Of a stretch of DNA of 64,000 bases, positions 1 to 7,595 are shown one piece after another. Numbering within the stretch: position 1 is the stretch's first letter; the number at the start of each line of letters is the position of its first letter. Position numbers and translations under genes: made by a program. The DNA comes from Limimaricola variabilis. GTDB taxonomy: Bacteria; Pseudomonadota; Alphaproteobacteria; Rhodobacterales; Rhodobacteraceae. The notes under the pieces are model-generated. The model had not been told where the DNA came from, ran no database searches, and saw nothing but the letters and a program-made list of their open reading frames with translations. The DNA lies in assembly GCF_014195545.1 (NCBI RefSeq), contig NZ_JACIBX010000002.1:124001-188000 (forward strand). Reading direction: 5' to 3'.

Positions 1-65
1 GCCCAGACCTGATCTGGCTCGCCCGCAACATCGCGCGCGGCGCGCGGCTGATCGTCAGGCGCTGA
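1..65 (+). CDS. C-terminal end of an unidentified protein (5' end outside window)
   Basis: An open frame enters from the left edge (first complete codon at base 3) and stops with TGA at 63-65. Only about 20 residues are visible, ending in a basic, hydrophobic GARLIVRR tail. This is too little to assign a family. It converges on the fmt cluster. Whether it is the true coding frame is inferred only from its uninterrupted reading and its ordinary codon use. Confidence 0.35.
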   Translation, partial: PDLIWLARNIARGARLIVRR

Positions 66-66
66 T

Positions 67-93
67 CCCCTTCACCATTCTCCAAATACGCAT
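67..93 (-). repeat. 27-bp intergenic motif, copy A (ATGCGTATTTGG...GTGAAGGG)
   Basis: Read on the minus strand from 93 to 67, this matches 23 of 27 bases of a second copy at 28384-28410. The shared core is CGTATTT, eight bases, GTGAA. A weaker copy with the same core spacing lies on the plus strand at 140-159, so two divergently oriented copies sit between the end of the first gene and the end of fmt. Its function is unknown. In this copy the motif would encode a 12-residue peptide beginning MRIWRMVKG. Confidence 0.5.
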
Positions 94-139
94 GGCGCAA
101 CATGTCGGCCGGCGCGACGCGGGCCGATTAAGCCCCTTA

Positions 140-159
140 CGTATTTCTGACCCCGTGAA
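140..159 (+). repeat. Degenerate third copy of the CGTATTT-N8-GTGAA motif
   Basis: CGTATTT at 140-146 and GTGAA at 155-159 are separated by eight bases, exactly as in the copies at 67-93 and 28384-28410. The spacer differs (CTGACCCC) and the flanking ATG is absent. It lies just past the fmt stop codon in the convergent intergenic space. It could be chance; the conserved spacing and intergenic position are the only support. Confidence 0.3.
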
Positions 160-175
160 ACGCCGCCTCGGCAGG

Positions 176-1075
176 TCAGCCGAGCGTGTCGGGCAGCGCC
201 CTACCTCGGAGCGCCTCGGCCACCGGCAACGGCTTCTTGCCCTCGCGCTGGATCTCCAGCAGCTCGACCGCGCCGTCGCCGCAGGCCACGACGCCCTCGC
301 CGATCACCGCGCCGGGCGCACCTTCGCCCGGACCGGCGGCGGCGCGCAGGATCTTGAGCCGCTCGTCACCCGCCATGCACCACGCCCCGGGAAAGGGCGA
401 CAGCGCGTTGACCTGGCGCGCGACATGGGCCGCCGTGCGGGTCCAGTCGATCCGCGCCTCCGCCTTGTCGATCTTGGCGGCATAGGTGACGCCGTCCTCG
501 GGCTGCGGCTCGGGCCGCAGATCGGCCAGCTCGCGCAGGGTGTCGACGATCATCCGCCCGCCCATCTTGGCGAGCCGATCATGCAGTTCGGCGGCAGTGT
601 CGGTGGCACCGATCGGTGTCGCCTCGCGCAGCAGCACGGGCCCGGTGTCGAGCCCTGCCTCCATCTGCATGATGCAGACGCCGGTCTCCGTGTCGCCCTC
701 CATGATCGCCCGCTGGATCGGCGCGGCGCCACGCCAGCGCGGCAGCAGCGAGGCGTGGATGTTGAGACAGCCCTGCCGGGGCGCGTCGAGGATCGGCTGC
801 GGCAGGATGAGGCCATAGGCCACCACCACCGCCACGTCGGCCTCCAGCGCGGCGAAGTCGGCCTGTGCCTCGGCCCCCTTGAGCGAGACCGGGTGCCGCA
901 CCATGAGCCCCAGCTCCTCGGCGCGGGCCTGCACGGCGCTGGGCCGGGGCTTCTTGCCCCGCCCGGCGGGGCGCGGCGGCTGGGTATAGACGCAGGCGAT
1001 CTCGTGGTCCGCCCGCAGCAGCGCGTCGAGCGCGTGGACCGAGAAGTCCGGGGTGCCCATGAAGGTGACGCGCAT
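176..1075 (-). CDS. fmt: Methionyl-tRNA formyltransferase
   Basis: This cytoplasmic enzyme transfers a formyl group from 10-formyl-tetrahydrofolate to initiator Met-tRNA. The 299-residue protein opens with [12 protein letters not shown], followed by the folate-binding/catalytic segment [18 protein letters not shown] near residue 110, typical of the formyl-transferase fold. A C-terminal OB-like domain follows from about residue 205. Length is normal for the family (about 300-315). The ATG overlaps the stop of the upstream deformylase-like gene (ATGA), so it is the last gene of a def-def-def-fmt operon that both adds and removes the N-formyl group. Confidence 0.95.
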   Translation of the reverse strand: MRVTFMGTPDFSVHALDALLRADHEIACVYTQPPRPAGRGKKPRPSAVQARAEELGLMVRHPVSLKGAEAQADFAALEADVAVVVAYGLILPQPILDAPRQGCLNIHASLLPRWRGAAPIQRAIMEGDTETGVCIMQMEAGLDTGPVLLREATPIGATDTAAELHDRLAKMGGRMIVDTLRELADLRPEPQPEDGVTYAAKIDKAEARIDWTRTAAHVARQVNALSPFPGAWCMAGDERLKILRAAAGPGEGAPGAVIGEGVVACGDGAVELLEIQREGKKPLPVAEALRGRALPDTLG

Positions 1076-1566
1076 CAGGAGAACTTTCTCGCCTTGGCGA
1101 CCAGCCGGTCGCGCTTCAATCGGCTCAGCCGGTCGAAATACATCCGGCCTTCCAGGTGGTCGATCTGGTGCTGCAGCGAGGTCGCCCAGAGCCCGACGAA
1201 ATCGCGCTCCTCGATCTCGCCCTCGGCGTTGAGAAACCGGGCGGTCACGGCGCGGGGCCGCGAGATCACCGCCGAGACGCCGGGCAGGTTGGGCGAAGCT
1301 TCCTCGTGCTCGCGCAGCTGCACGCTCGCATGCAGGATCTCGGGGTTGGCCATGCGCACCGCCTGGCCGCGCCCATCGGAGGCATCGACCACGGCGAGGC
1401 GCAGCGAGACGCCGATCTGCGGCGCGGCGAGGCCGACGCCAGGCATCGCCTCCATGGCCTCGATCATCTCGTCCCAGATCGCGCGGATCTCGTCGGTGAT
1501 CTCCGCGACCGGAGCGGCGGGCTTGCGCAGCGTGGCATGCGGCCAGCGCAGGAAGGGGCGGGTCAT
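1075..1566 (-). CDS. Peptide deformylase-like protein with substituted catalytic residues
   Basis: This 163-residue protein has the peptide deformylase fold, including the intact first motif GVGLAAPQ at residues 43-50. The two catalytic motifs are changed. The EGCLS loop reads EASPN at 89-93, replacing the metal-binding Cys with Ser91. The HExxH helix reads HQIDH at 133-137, replacing the general-base Glu with Gln134. It therefore probably cannot deformylate in the usual way. I chose the start at 1566, where the ATG overlaps the upstream def stop (ATGA); a longer frame reaches 1752 but lies inside that gene. A regulatory or formyl-peptide-binding role is only a guess. Confidence 0.85.
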   Translation of the reverse strand: MTRPFLRWPHATLRKPAAPVAEITDEIRAIWDEMIEAMEAMPGVGLAAPQIGVSLRLAVVDASDGRGQAVRMANPEILHASVQLREHEEASPNLPGVSAVISRPRAVTARFLNAEGEIEERDFVGLWATSLQHQIDHLEGRMYFDRLSRLKRDRLVAKARKFS

Positions 1567-2030
1567 TCGGTCTCCTCCTCGTGGCGGTCGATGCACAATA
1601 TGCCGTTCAGGTGGTCGAGCTCGTGCTGGATGCAGGTCGCCTGGACGCCGTCGAACGCGGCCTCGTGGCCGAGCCCGGTCAGATCCTGCCATTTCAGCTC
1701 GATCCGGGCGGGACGGCGGACGCGACAGGGTGTGTCGGGGATCGACAGGCACCCCTCCTCGCGCAGCACGGTCTCGTCCGAGGCGTCAGTGATCTCGGGA
1801 TTGACGAAGATCTTGGGCGCCGGGTCTCCCTCGCGCCAGTCGACATCGGTGACGAAGACCCTGAGCGGCAACCCGACCTGCGGCGCCGCGAGGCCCCGTC
1901 CCGGCGCGTCATACATGGTCTCGATCATGTCGGCGGCGAGCCGCGACAGCGTCGCGTCGAACAGGGTCACCGGCTTCGCCTCCGCGCGCAGCACCGGCGC
2001 CGGATGCAGGACGATGTCGAGTACGGCCAT
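1563..2030 (-). CDS. def: Peptide deformylase, second copy
   Basis: It removes the formyl group from nascent N-terminal methionine. The 155-residue protein has all three deformylase motifs: GRGLAAPQ (44-51), EGCLS with metal ligand Cys94, and QHELDH with His136, catalytic Glu137 and His140. The first motif has Arg where Ile or Val is usual. It lies between the canonical deformylase upstream and the substituted homologue downstream, with ATGA overlaps on both sides, so the three are probably translated in series. It should be active, perhaps with a different substrate range from the neighbouring copy. Confidence 0.9.
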   Translation of the reverse strand: MAVLDIVLHPAPVLRAEAKPVTLFDATLSRLAADMIETMYDAPGRGLAAPQVGLPLRVFVTDVDWREGDPAPKIFVNPEITDASDETVLREEGCLSIPDTPCRVRRPARIELKWQDLTGLGHEAAFDGVQATCIQHELDHLNGILCIDRHEEETE

Positions 2031-2548
2031 CAGCCGCGCGCCCGCTCGCGCTTGAGCTTGACCATGCGACGGGTGATCATCTGCCGCTTCATCGGCTTGA
2101 GGTAGTCGATGAAGAGCTTTCCATCGAGATGGTCGATCTCGTGCTGCACGCAGGTGGCCCAGAGCCCGTCGAACCGCTGGGAATGGGTCTTCCCGTCGAG
2201 GCCCAGCCAGCGCACCTCGACCTCGGCCGGGCGTTCGACATCGGCGAACTGCTCGGGGATCGACAGGCAGCCTTCCTCATAGACCGACCGCATATCGGAG
2301 GCCCAGGTGACCTGCGGGTTGATCAGCACCATCGGCTGCGCGGTCTCTTCCTCCTTGGCGGCGTCCATGACCAGCAGGCGGCTGAGCCGGCCGATCTGCG
2401 GCGCGGCGAGGCCGATGCCGGGCGCGTCATACATGGTTTCGAGCATGTCATCGGCGAGGCGGCGAATCTCGTCGGTGATTTCGGGCACCGGCTCGGCCAC
2501 GGTCTTGAGACGCGGGTCGGGGTGGATGAGGATGGGGCGCAATGTCAT
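2030..2548 (-). CDS. def: Peptide deformylase, canonical copy
   Basis: First gene of the def-def-def-fmt operon. The 172-residue protein has GIGLAAPQ (44-51), EGCLSIPEQ with Cys94, and VQHEIDH with His136, Glu137 and His140, plus the C-terminal FIDYLKPMKRQMI helix typical of bacterial type I deformylases. Length and motifs match housekeeping Def closely, so this is probably the essential copy. The divergent C-S lyase gene starts 98 bases away, so the operon promoter should lie in 2549-2646, though I see no clear consensus there. Confidence 0.95.
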   Translation of the reverse strand: MTLRPILIHPDPRLKTVAEPVPEITDEIRRLADDMLETMYDAPGIGLAAPQIGRLSRLLVMDAAKEEETAQPMVLINPQVTWASDMRSVYEEGCLSIPEQFADVERPAEVEVRWLGLDGKTHSQRFDGLWATCVQHEIDHLDGKLFIDYLKPMKRQMITRRMVKLKRERARG

Positions 2549-2646
2549 GGCGCCGATCTAGGGCCAAGCGGCGCGCATGGCAACATCGCGGCCCTTGCAC
2601 GCCCGGCGCCGCCCGTGCAGCCTTCGCGCGACCGACAGGAGAACCC

Positions 2647-3837
2647 ATGCGTCACGACCCCACCACCCCCGATTTCGACGAGATCATCGACCGGCGCGGC
2701 ACCAACTGCTCCAAATGGGACCAGATGCAGGCGGTCTATGGCGTCAGCCCCGATGACGGCATCGCGATGTGGGTGGCGGACATGGACTTCCGGCCGCCCG
2801 CCTGCGTCCAGCGCGCGGTCGAGGAGATGGCGGCGCATGGCATCTACGGCTACGCCGCCTCGGACGCGGCGCAAAAGGAGGCGATCGGCTGGTGGATGGA
2901 TCGCCGTCATGGCTGGCGGCCCGAGCCGGGCGACATCTTCACCACCCATGGCCTCGTCAACGCGACCGGCGTCTGCGTCGACGCCTTCACCGATCCGGGC
3001 GACGGGGTGGTGCTGTTCACCCCGGTCTACCACGCCTTCGCGCGGGTGATCCGCGCCGCCGGGCGGCAGGTGGTCGAATGCCCGCTGGCGCTGCAGGACG
3101 GGCGCTACCTGCCCGATTTCGATGCCTGGGACGCGATGATGACCGGGCGCGAAAAGGTGATGATCCTGTGCTCGCCGCAGAATCCGGGTGGCCGGGTCTG
3201 GAGCCGGGCGGAGCTGGAGGGCTGGGCCGAGTTCGCGCGGCGCCACGACCTGATCCTCGTTTCCGACGAGATCCATTGCGACCTGACCATGCCCGGCGTC
3301 ACCCATACCGCGATGACCCGGCTCGACGGCGTCGCGGACCGGCTGGTGATGCTCACCGCGACGACCAAGACCTTCAACATCGCCGGCGCCCATATCGGCA
3401 ACGTCATCATCTCCGACCCGACCCTCAGGTCGCGCTTCGCCGCGCGGATGGGCGCGTTGGGTCTGTCGCCCAACAGCTTCGGCCTTGCCATGGCGACGGC
3501 GGCGATGTCCCCGGAGGGGGTCGAGTGGCTCGAGGCGCTGCGCAGCTATCTCGACGGCAACCGCCGCCTGTTCGAGGAGGGTGTGGCCGCGATCCCGGGC
3601 GTCCGGCCAATGCCGCTCGAGGCCACCTATCTCGAATGGGTGGATTTCTCGGGCACCGGCATGACCCGCGAGGAGGTGCTCGCCCGGATCGAGGGCGAGG
3701 CGAAGATCGCGGTGAACCATGGCACCAGCTTCGGGCTCGGCGGCGAAAGCTTCCAGCGGTTCAACATCGCGACGCCACGCGCCCGCGTGGCCGAGGCCGT
3801 GTCGCGGCTGCAGGCCGCCTTCGCGGACCTTCAGTAG
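2647..3837 (+). CDS. PLP-dependent C-S lyase, MalY/PatB family aminotransferase
   Basis: A fold-type I PLP enzyme of 396 residues that should cleave C-S bonds of cystathionine or cysteine conjugates. N-terminal motifs FDEIIDRRGTNCSKWD and MWVADMDFR are signatures of PatB/MalY. SPQNPGGRVWS, SDEIHCDL and TATTKTFNIAG, with the PLP-binding Lys, follow in the expected order. I chose the ATG at 2647 because AGGAGA lies just upstream; the frame runs further 5' without a better start. It is divergent from def and convergent with the small gene at 3842. The substrate cannot be read from sequence. Confidence 0.88.
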   Translation: MRHDPTTPDFDEIIDRRGTNCSKWDQMQAVYGVSPDDGIAMWVADMDFRPPACVQRAVEEMAAHGIYGYAASDAAQKEAIGWWMDRRHGWRPEPGDIFTTHGLVNATGVCVDAFTDPGDGVVLFTPVYHAFARVIRAAGRQVVECPLALQDGRYLPDFDAWDAMMTGREKVMILCSPQNPGGRVWSRAELEGWAEFARRHDLILVSDEIHCDLTMPGVTHTAMTRLDGVADRLVMLTATTKTFNIAGAHIGNVIISDPTLRSRFAARMGALGLSPNSFGLAMATAAMSPEGVEWLEALRSYLDGNRRLFEEGVAAIPGVRPMPLEATYLEWVDFSGTGMTREEVLARIEGEAKIAVNHGTSFGLGGESFQRFNIATPRARVAEAVSRLQAAFADLQ

Positions 3838-3841
3838 CGCT

Positions 3842-4192
3842 TCAGAGGCGGGGCAGCCGCAGCGCCGGCTCGGCTTCCTCGCGCTCGAAATCGACCGGGG
3901 GCTTCTCGGAGACGCGGCTGTGGCGCTTAAACTCGTAGACGCGCTCGCCCTCCTCGACCCGGCTGGTCATGACCAAACACTGGTAGAGATGACGCGGCCC
4001 GTCATAGAGATCGACGAAGCCGTGCAGGATCGGCGCGTCCTTGGCGGCCAGCGCGAAGCCGGTCTCCCACATGCGCAGAACCGGGTGAACCTCCTCGCCG
4101 TCATGCACGCATAGCCGGGCCGAACGCCGCTGCGCGGCGCGGCGGGCCGCCTCCATGGCGTCCTGCAGGTCCTTGGTCAAAAAATCGGTCAT
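3842..4192 (-). CDS. Conserved hypothetical protein, 116 aa
   Basis: A small soluble protein without a signal peptide or membrane segment. The N-terminal 25 residues look helical and basic. The middle (RMWETGFALAAKDAPILHGFVDLYDG) and the FKRHSRVSEKPPVDFE segment near the C-terminus look like a compact alpha/beta domain. I do not recognise the family. It stops four bases from the end of the C-S lyase (convergent), and the cobM gene ends 74 bases upstream of its start. Coding is supported by length, codon use and lack of a better competing frame. Confidence 0.7.
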   Translation of the reverse strand: MTDFLTKDLQDAMEAARRAAQRRSARLCVHDGEEVHPVLRMWETGFALAAKDAPILHGFVDLYDGPRHLYQCLVMTSRVEEGERVYEFKRHSRVSEKPPVDFEREEAEPALRLPRL

Positions 4193-4266
4193 CTCTTAAT
4201 CCTCCACTGCTTCCATCCTGCGCAGCGGAGTGTGAAATTCAAGCGACGTTCTCCGAAAATTCTCCG

Positions 4267-5034
4267 TCAGGCCCGAACCCGAGGCCGCAACACATGCGGC
4301 TGGGCGGGATCGTAGAGCGCGCTGTCCGGAAAGCCCTGGCCGCCCCCCAGCCCCGGGCCGACGAGGATGAGCGCCGTGCGCGTCAGCTTGGCCTCGCGGA
4401 CCTTGGCGTGGATGTCCGACAGCGTGCCGCGGATCACCTGCTGGTCGGGCCAGCTGGCGCGGTAGACCACCGCCACGGGACAATCCGCGCCATAGAAGGG
4501 CGTCAGCCGCCGCTCGATATCGCGAAGCGCCCGGATGCCCAGATGGATGGCCAGCGTGGTGCCGGTGGCGGCGAAGTTCTCGAGCGTCTCGCCTTTGGGC
4601 ATCGAGGTCGATTTCATCGACATGCGGGTGAGCACGATCGATTGCGCCACCTCGGGGATGGTCAGCTCCTGGCCGAGCGCGGCGGCGGCGGCGGTATAGG
4701 CGGGCACGCCGGGGATGATCTGGTAGGGGATGCCGTCGGCCTTGAGCCTGCGGATCTGCTCGGCGATGGCACCGTAGAGCGAGGGATCGCCGGAATGCAC
4801 CCGGGCCACGTCCTCGCCCCGTCCATGCGCCGCCGCGATCTCGGCATGGGTCTCGTCGAGCGTCATCGGCGCGGTGTCCATGACCCGCGCGCCGTCGGGC
4901 GCACCGGCCACGACCTCCTGCGGCACCAGAGAGCCAGCGTAGAGGCAGACCGGGCAGGCCGCGATCAGCCGCGCGGCCTTGAGGGTGAGAAGCTCCGGAT
5001 CGCCCGGGCCGGCGCCGATGAAATAGACGGTCAT
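4267..5034 (-). CDS. cobM: Precorrin-4 C11-methyltransferase
   Basis: SAM-dependent methyltransferase of cobalamin (corrin ring) synthesis, methylating C11 of precorrin-4. The 255-residue protein shows the tetrapyrrole methylase pattern: YFIGAGPGDPELLTLKA at the N-terminus, the P-loop-like HSGDPSLYGAIAEQ near residue 80, IIPGVPAYTAAAAALGQELT, and SIVLTRMSMKSTSMP, which is diagnostic for CobM/CbiF. It is the last gene of the cob operon. A 21-base hairpin lies in the 69 bases between cobJ and this gene. Confidence 0.93.
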   Translation of the reverse strand: MTVYFIGAGPGDPELLTLKAARLIAACPVCLYAGSLVPQEVVAGAPDGARVMDTAPMTLDETHAEIAAAHGRGEDVARVHSGDPSLYGAIAEQIRRLKADGIPYQIIPGVPAYTAAAAALGQELTIPEVAQSIVLTRMSMKSTSMPKGETLENFAATGTTLAIHLGIRALRDIERRLTPFYGADCPVAVVYRASWPDQQVIRGTLSDIHAKVREAKLTRTALILVGPGLGGGQGFPDSALYDPAQPHVLRPRVRA

Positions 5035-5075
5035 GTCGCGGTGGTCCCTTTCAGATGTCCCCGGAGGGGCGTGGC

Positions 5076-5096
5076 GCGCGGCGGCGTCCGCCGCGC
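5076..5096 (-). other. GC-rich intercistronic hairpin between cobJ and cobM
   Basis: A perfect 9-bp stem (GCGCGGCGG pairing with CCGCCGCGC) with a 3-base loop sits immediately after the cobJ stop. There is no U-tract, so it is more likely an RNA-processing or stabilising hairpin than an intrinsic terminator. Confidence 0.4.
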
Positions 5097-5103
5097 CGCC
5101 GGT

Positions 5104-6897
5104 TCAGCGCGCGTCGATCTTCTTGGCGTAGCCGCGCGGCGTCACCATGCGCGGCCCCTCGCCCAGCTTCACCAGCTTCGACTGCGAGGAGCCGACCAGC
5201 ACCACGGTCAGCATGTCGACCTCGTCGACCTGCAGCTCGTCGAGGCGGCGGTAGCGGATCTCCTCCTCGGGGCGGCCCAGCGACGAGGCGAGCAGCACCG
5301 GCGTGTCGGCGGGACGGTGTTGGAGCAGGATATCGCGCGCCTCGGCCAGAAGCGTGCGGCGCCGCTTCGACACCGGGTTGTAGAAGGCGATGACGAAATC
5401 GCCCTGCGCCGCGGCATGCAGCCGCTTCACGATATCCTCGCGCGGGGTCAGCAGGTCCGACAGCGAGATGGCGCAGAAGTCGTGGCCCAGCGGCGCACCG
5501 GCCCGCGATGCCGCCGCCTGCAGCGCCGAGACGCCGGGCGTGCAGGTGACCTCGATGCGGCGCGCGGCATCCGATACCCCGCCCTTGTCGGCATCGCGGC
5601 CCAGCAGTTCGAAGACCAGCGCGCCCATGGCGTAGATGCCCGCGTCACCCGAGCAGATCAGCGCCACGTCGCGCCCTTCGGCTGCGCGCTCCAGCGCGTA
5701 GCGGCAGCGATCCTCCTCGCCGCCGAGCGGGAAATCGGCACGCGGTTTGCCGGCGGCCAGCGGTCCCAGCAAGTCGATATAGAGCCCGTAGCCCACCAGC
5801 TCCTCGGCCTCGGCGATCAGGCGGGAGGCCTCGGGGGTGCGCCAGCCGGACTGCCCCGGCCCGATCCCCACCACCGAGAGGCGGCCACGCGGGCGGCCGC
5901 GCAGTTCGGTGACAGGCTGCGGCGCCAGCGCCAGCGCGCAGGTGGCGTTGGCGGTCTTGCGCTTGGTCACGGCGAGTGTGGCGTCGGCTCCGGCCTGCGC
6001 CAGGGCCGCGCCTTCGGAGACGCCGTGGCAGCCGACCTCGGCAAAGACGACCTCGGACGGGGTGGCGAGGCGCGGCGCCTCGGCCTCAAGCTCGGCGGCG
6101 GTGAACAGGCGCAGCGGCACGCCGATTGCACGTGAAACATTCAGGATGGCGGGCTCATCGGCCTTGAGGTCGATCGAGGCCACGGCCTGAACGGCCTCGG
6201 GCGCGATTCCGGCCTCGGCCAGCGTGTCCCGCACCAGCGCGGCCATTTCCTCGGGCGGGCAGTCGCGGGCGCAGCCCAGCCCCAGCACGGCACGTTGCGG
6301 CGCGAAATGCAGGTGCTCGGCGCCGAGCCCCTGCTGCGGGGCCTCGGAGACGGTGATCCTGAGCGCGTCGCCCTGCGGCAGCTCGGCCAGCCACGGCGCG
6401 TCGCCGGTGACGGTCGCGCCGCCGCCCGAGAGCAACGCCGCCATCGCGCCCTTGGCATCGGCGGGGTTCACGAGGCGGTAGCCGGCGGGCGGCTCGTCGA
6501 GCGCCACGCCCAGCGCGACATCGCCCGCGGTGGTGACGGCGGCGGTCCCTTCCAGCGCCTCGGCGATGCGTTTCGCCAGGCGGTTGGCGCCGCGATGCCC
6601 GCCGAGCAGCGGCACCACCACGCGGCCGTCATCGGAGACCGAGATCACCGGCGGCTCGGCGCGCTTGTCCGATAGAAGCGACGCCACCGCCCGGATCAGG
6701 ATGCCGCTCGCGCAGACGCCGACGACCGGCGTTCCTGCGGCGAAGAGATCGCGTGCATGTTCGAGCGCATCGGCGAAGAAGGCGTCGGCCCGCTCCACCC
6801 GCCCCTCGCGGCCGTGCAAGGGCGCACCAAGCGCCTCGGCGATGCTACGGGCCACGGGTTCGCCCGAGCGGGAGAGCGCGAGTACAACGGGGGTCAC
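5104..6897 (-). CDS. cobJ: CbiG-CobJ fusion: cobalamin biosynthesis protein / precorrin-3B C17-methyltransferase
   Basis: A 597-residue fusion. Residues about 1-130 match CbiG_N (GVCASGILIRAVASLL and VVPLLGGHRGANRLA). About 205-325 match the CbiG_C/CobE domain (VLGLGCARDCPPEEM). From about 345 there is a complete tetrapyrrole methylase of the CobJ type (SVVGIGPGQSGWRTPEA, ICSGDAGIYAMGALVFE, FVIAFYNPVSKRRR). CobJ methylates C17 with ring contraction; CbiG opens the delta-lactone in the cobalt-early pathway, so its role beside aerobic-type enzymes is uncertain. I prefer the GTG at 6897, which overlaps the cobI stop (GTGA); a TTG at 6903 is the alternative. Confidence 0.9.
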   Translation of the reverse strand: MTPVVLALSRSGEPVARSIAEALGAPLHGREGRVERADAFFADALEHARDLFAAGTPVVGVCASGILIRAVASLLSDKRAEPPVISVSDDGRVVVPLLGGHRGANRLAKRIAEALEGTAAVTTAGDVALGVALDEPPAGYRLVNPADAKGAMAALLSGGGATVTGDAPWLAELPQGDALRITVSEAPQQGLGAEHLHFAPQRAVLGLGCARDCPPEEMAALVRDTLAEAGIAPEAVQAVASIDLKADEPAILNVSRAIGVPLRLFTAAELEAEAPRLATPSEVVFAEVGCHGVSEGAALAQAGADATLAVTKRKTANATCALALAPQPVTELRGRPRGRLSVVGIGPGQSGWRTPEASRLIAEAEELVGYGLYIDLLGPLAAGKPRADFPLGGEEDRCRYALERAAEGRDVALICSGDAGIYAMGALVFELLGRDADKGGVSDAARRIEVTCTPGVSALQAAASRAGAPLGHDFCAISLSDLLTPREDIVKRLHAAAQGDFVIAFYNPVSKRRRTLLAEARDILLQHRPADTPVLLASSLGRPEEEIRYRRLDELQVDEVDMLTVVLVGSSQSKLVKLGEGPRMVTPRGYAKKIDAR

Positions 6898-7595
6898 AGC
6901 CAAGGATCGGCTCCCTTCGTGAGGATGATCATCGAGAAATAGGGCGCGGTATCGGGCGCCTCGGACAGCGGGCGGACGATTTCCGCCTCCAGCGTGGCGC
7001 GCTCGACATAGGTGGCGTGCGAGGTCAGGCCGAGGCTATCGATCACTGCGCGCACCTTGGGGAAATGCCGGCCGAGCTTCATGATCGCGACGCTCTCGGC
7101 GCCCTCGATCCGGGCGCGCAGCTCGGCCTCCGGCAGCGGGCCCGGCAGCACCGTCAGCCGCTCGTTGCGCGCGGCCAGCGGCCTGCGGGCGGCGGCCGCG
7201 GCCGCCGTGAGCGAGGTGACCCCGGGCACGATCTCGACCCGGTGGCGGTCCGCCAGCCGCGCGAAGAGATACATGAAGGAGCCATAGAAGAACGGGTCGC
7301 CCTCGCATAGGCAGACCACATCCTCGCCCGCCTCCAGCGCCTCGGCGATCTGCGCGGCACCCGCGTCATAGGCCGCCTGCGCGGGTGCACGCTCGACCGT
7401 CATCGGCACGTCCATGGCGATCTCGCGCGCGTCGGGCGCGATCAGCTCCGCCGCGATGGAGCGCGCGAAGCTCGCGCCACCGGCCAGCGTCGGATAGGCG
7501 ACGACGCGCGCGGCCTCGATCAGCCGCGCGGCGCGCAGGGTGATCAGGTCGGGCGCGCCGGGTCCGAGGCCCACGCCATACAGCGTTCCGCTCAT
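6894..7595 (-). CDS. cobI: Precorrin-2 C20-methyltransferase
   Basis: SAM-dependent methylation of precorrin-2 at C20, the first committed step toward the corrin ring. The 233-residue protein has LYGVGLGPGAPDLITLRAA at the start, CLCEGDPFFYGSFMYLF near residue 95 and EIVPGVTSLTAAAAAARRP, all typical of CobI/CbiL. The start at 7595 was chosen because its ATG overlaps the cobL stop (ATGA); the longer frame lies inside cobL. It is translationally coupled to both neighbours. Confidence 0.92.
   Translation of the reverse strand: MSGTLYGVGLGPGAPDLITLRAARLIEAARVVAYPTLAGGASFARSIAAELIAPDAREIAMDVPMTVERAPAQAAYDAGAAQIAEALEAGEDVVCLCEGDPFFYGSFMYLFARLADRHRVEIVPGVTSLTAAAAAARRPLAARNERLTVLPGPLPEAELRARIEGAESVAIMKLGRHFPKVRAVIDSLGLTSHATYVERATLEAEIVRPLSEAPDTAPYFSMIILTKGADPWL

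Noticed and set aside
92-1792. Long plus-strand frame across fmt and the deformylases
   Set aside because: It is the antisense shadow of high-GC genes with complete conserved motifs on the minus strand and has no recognisable domain.
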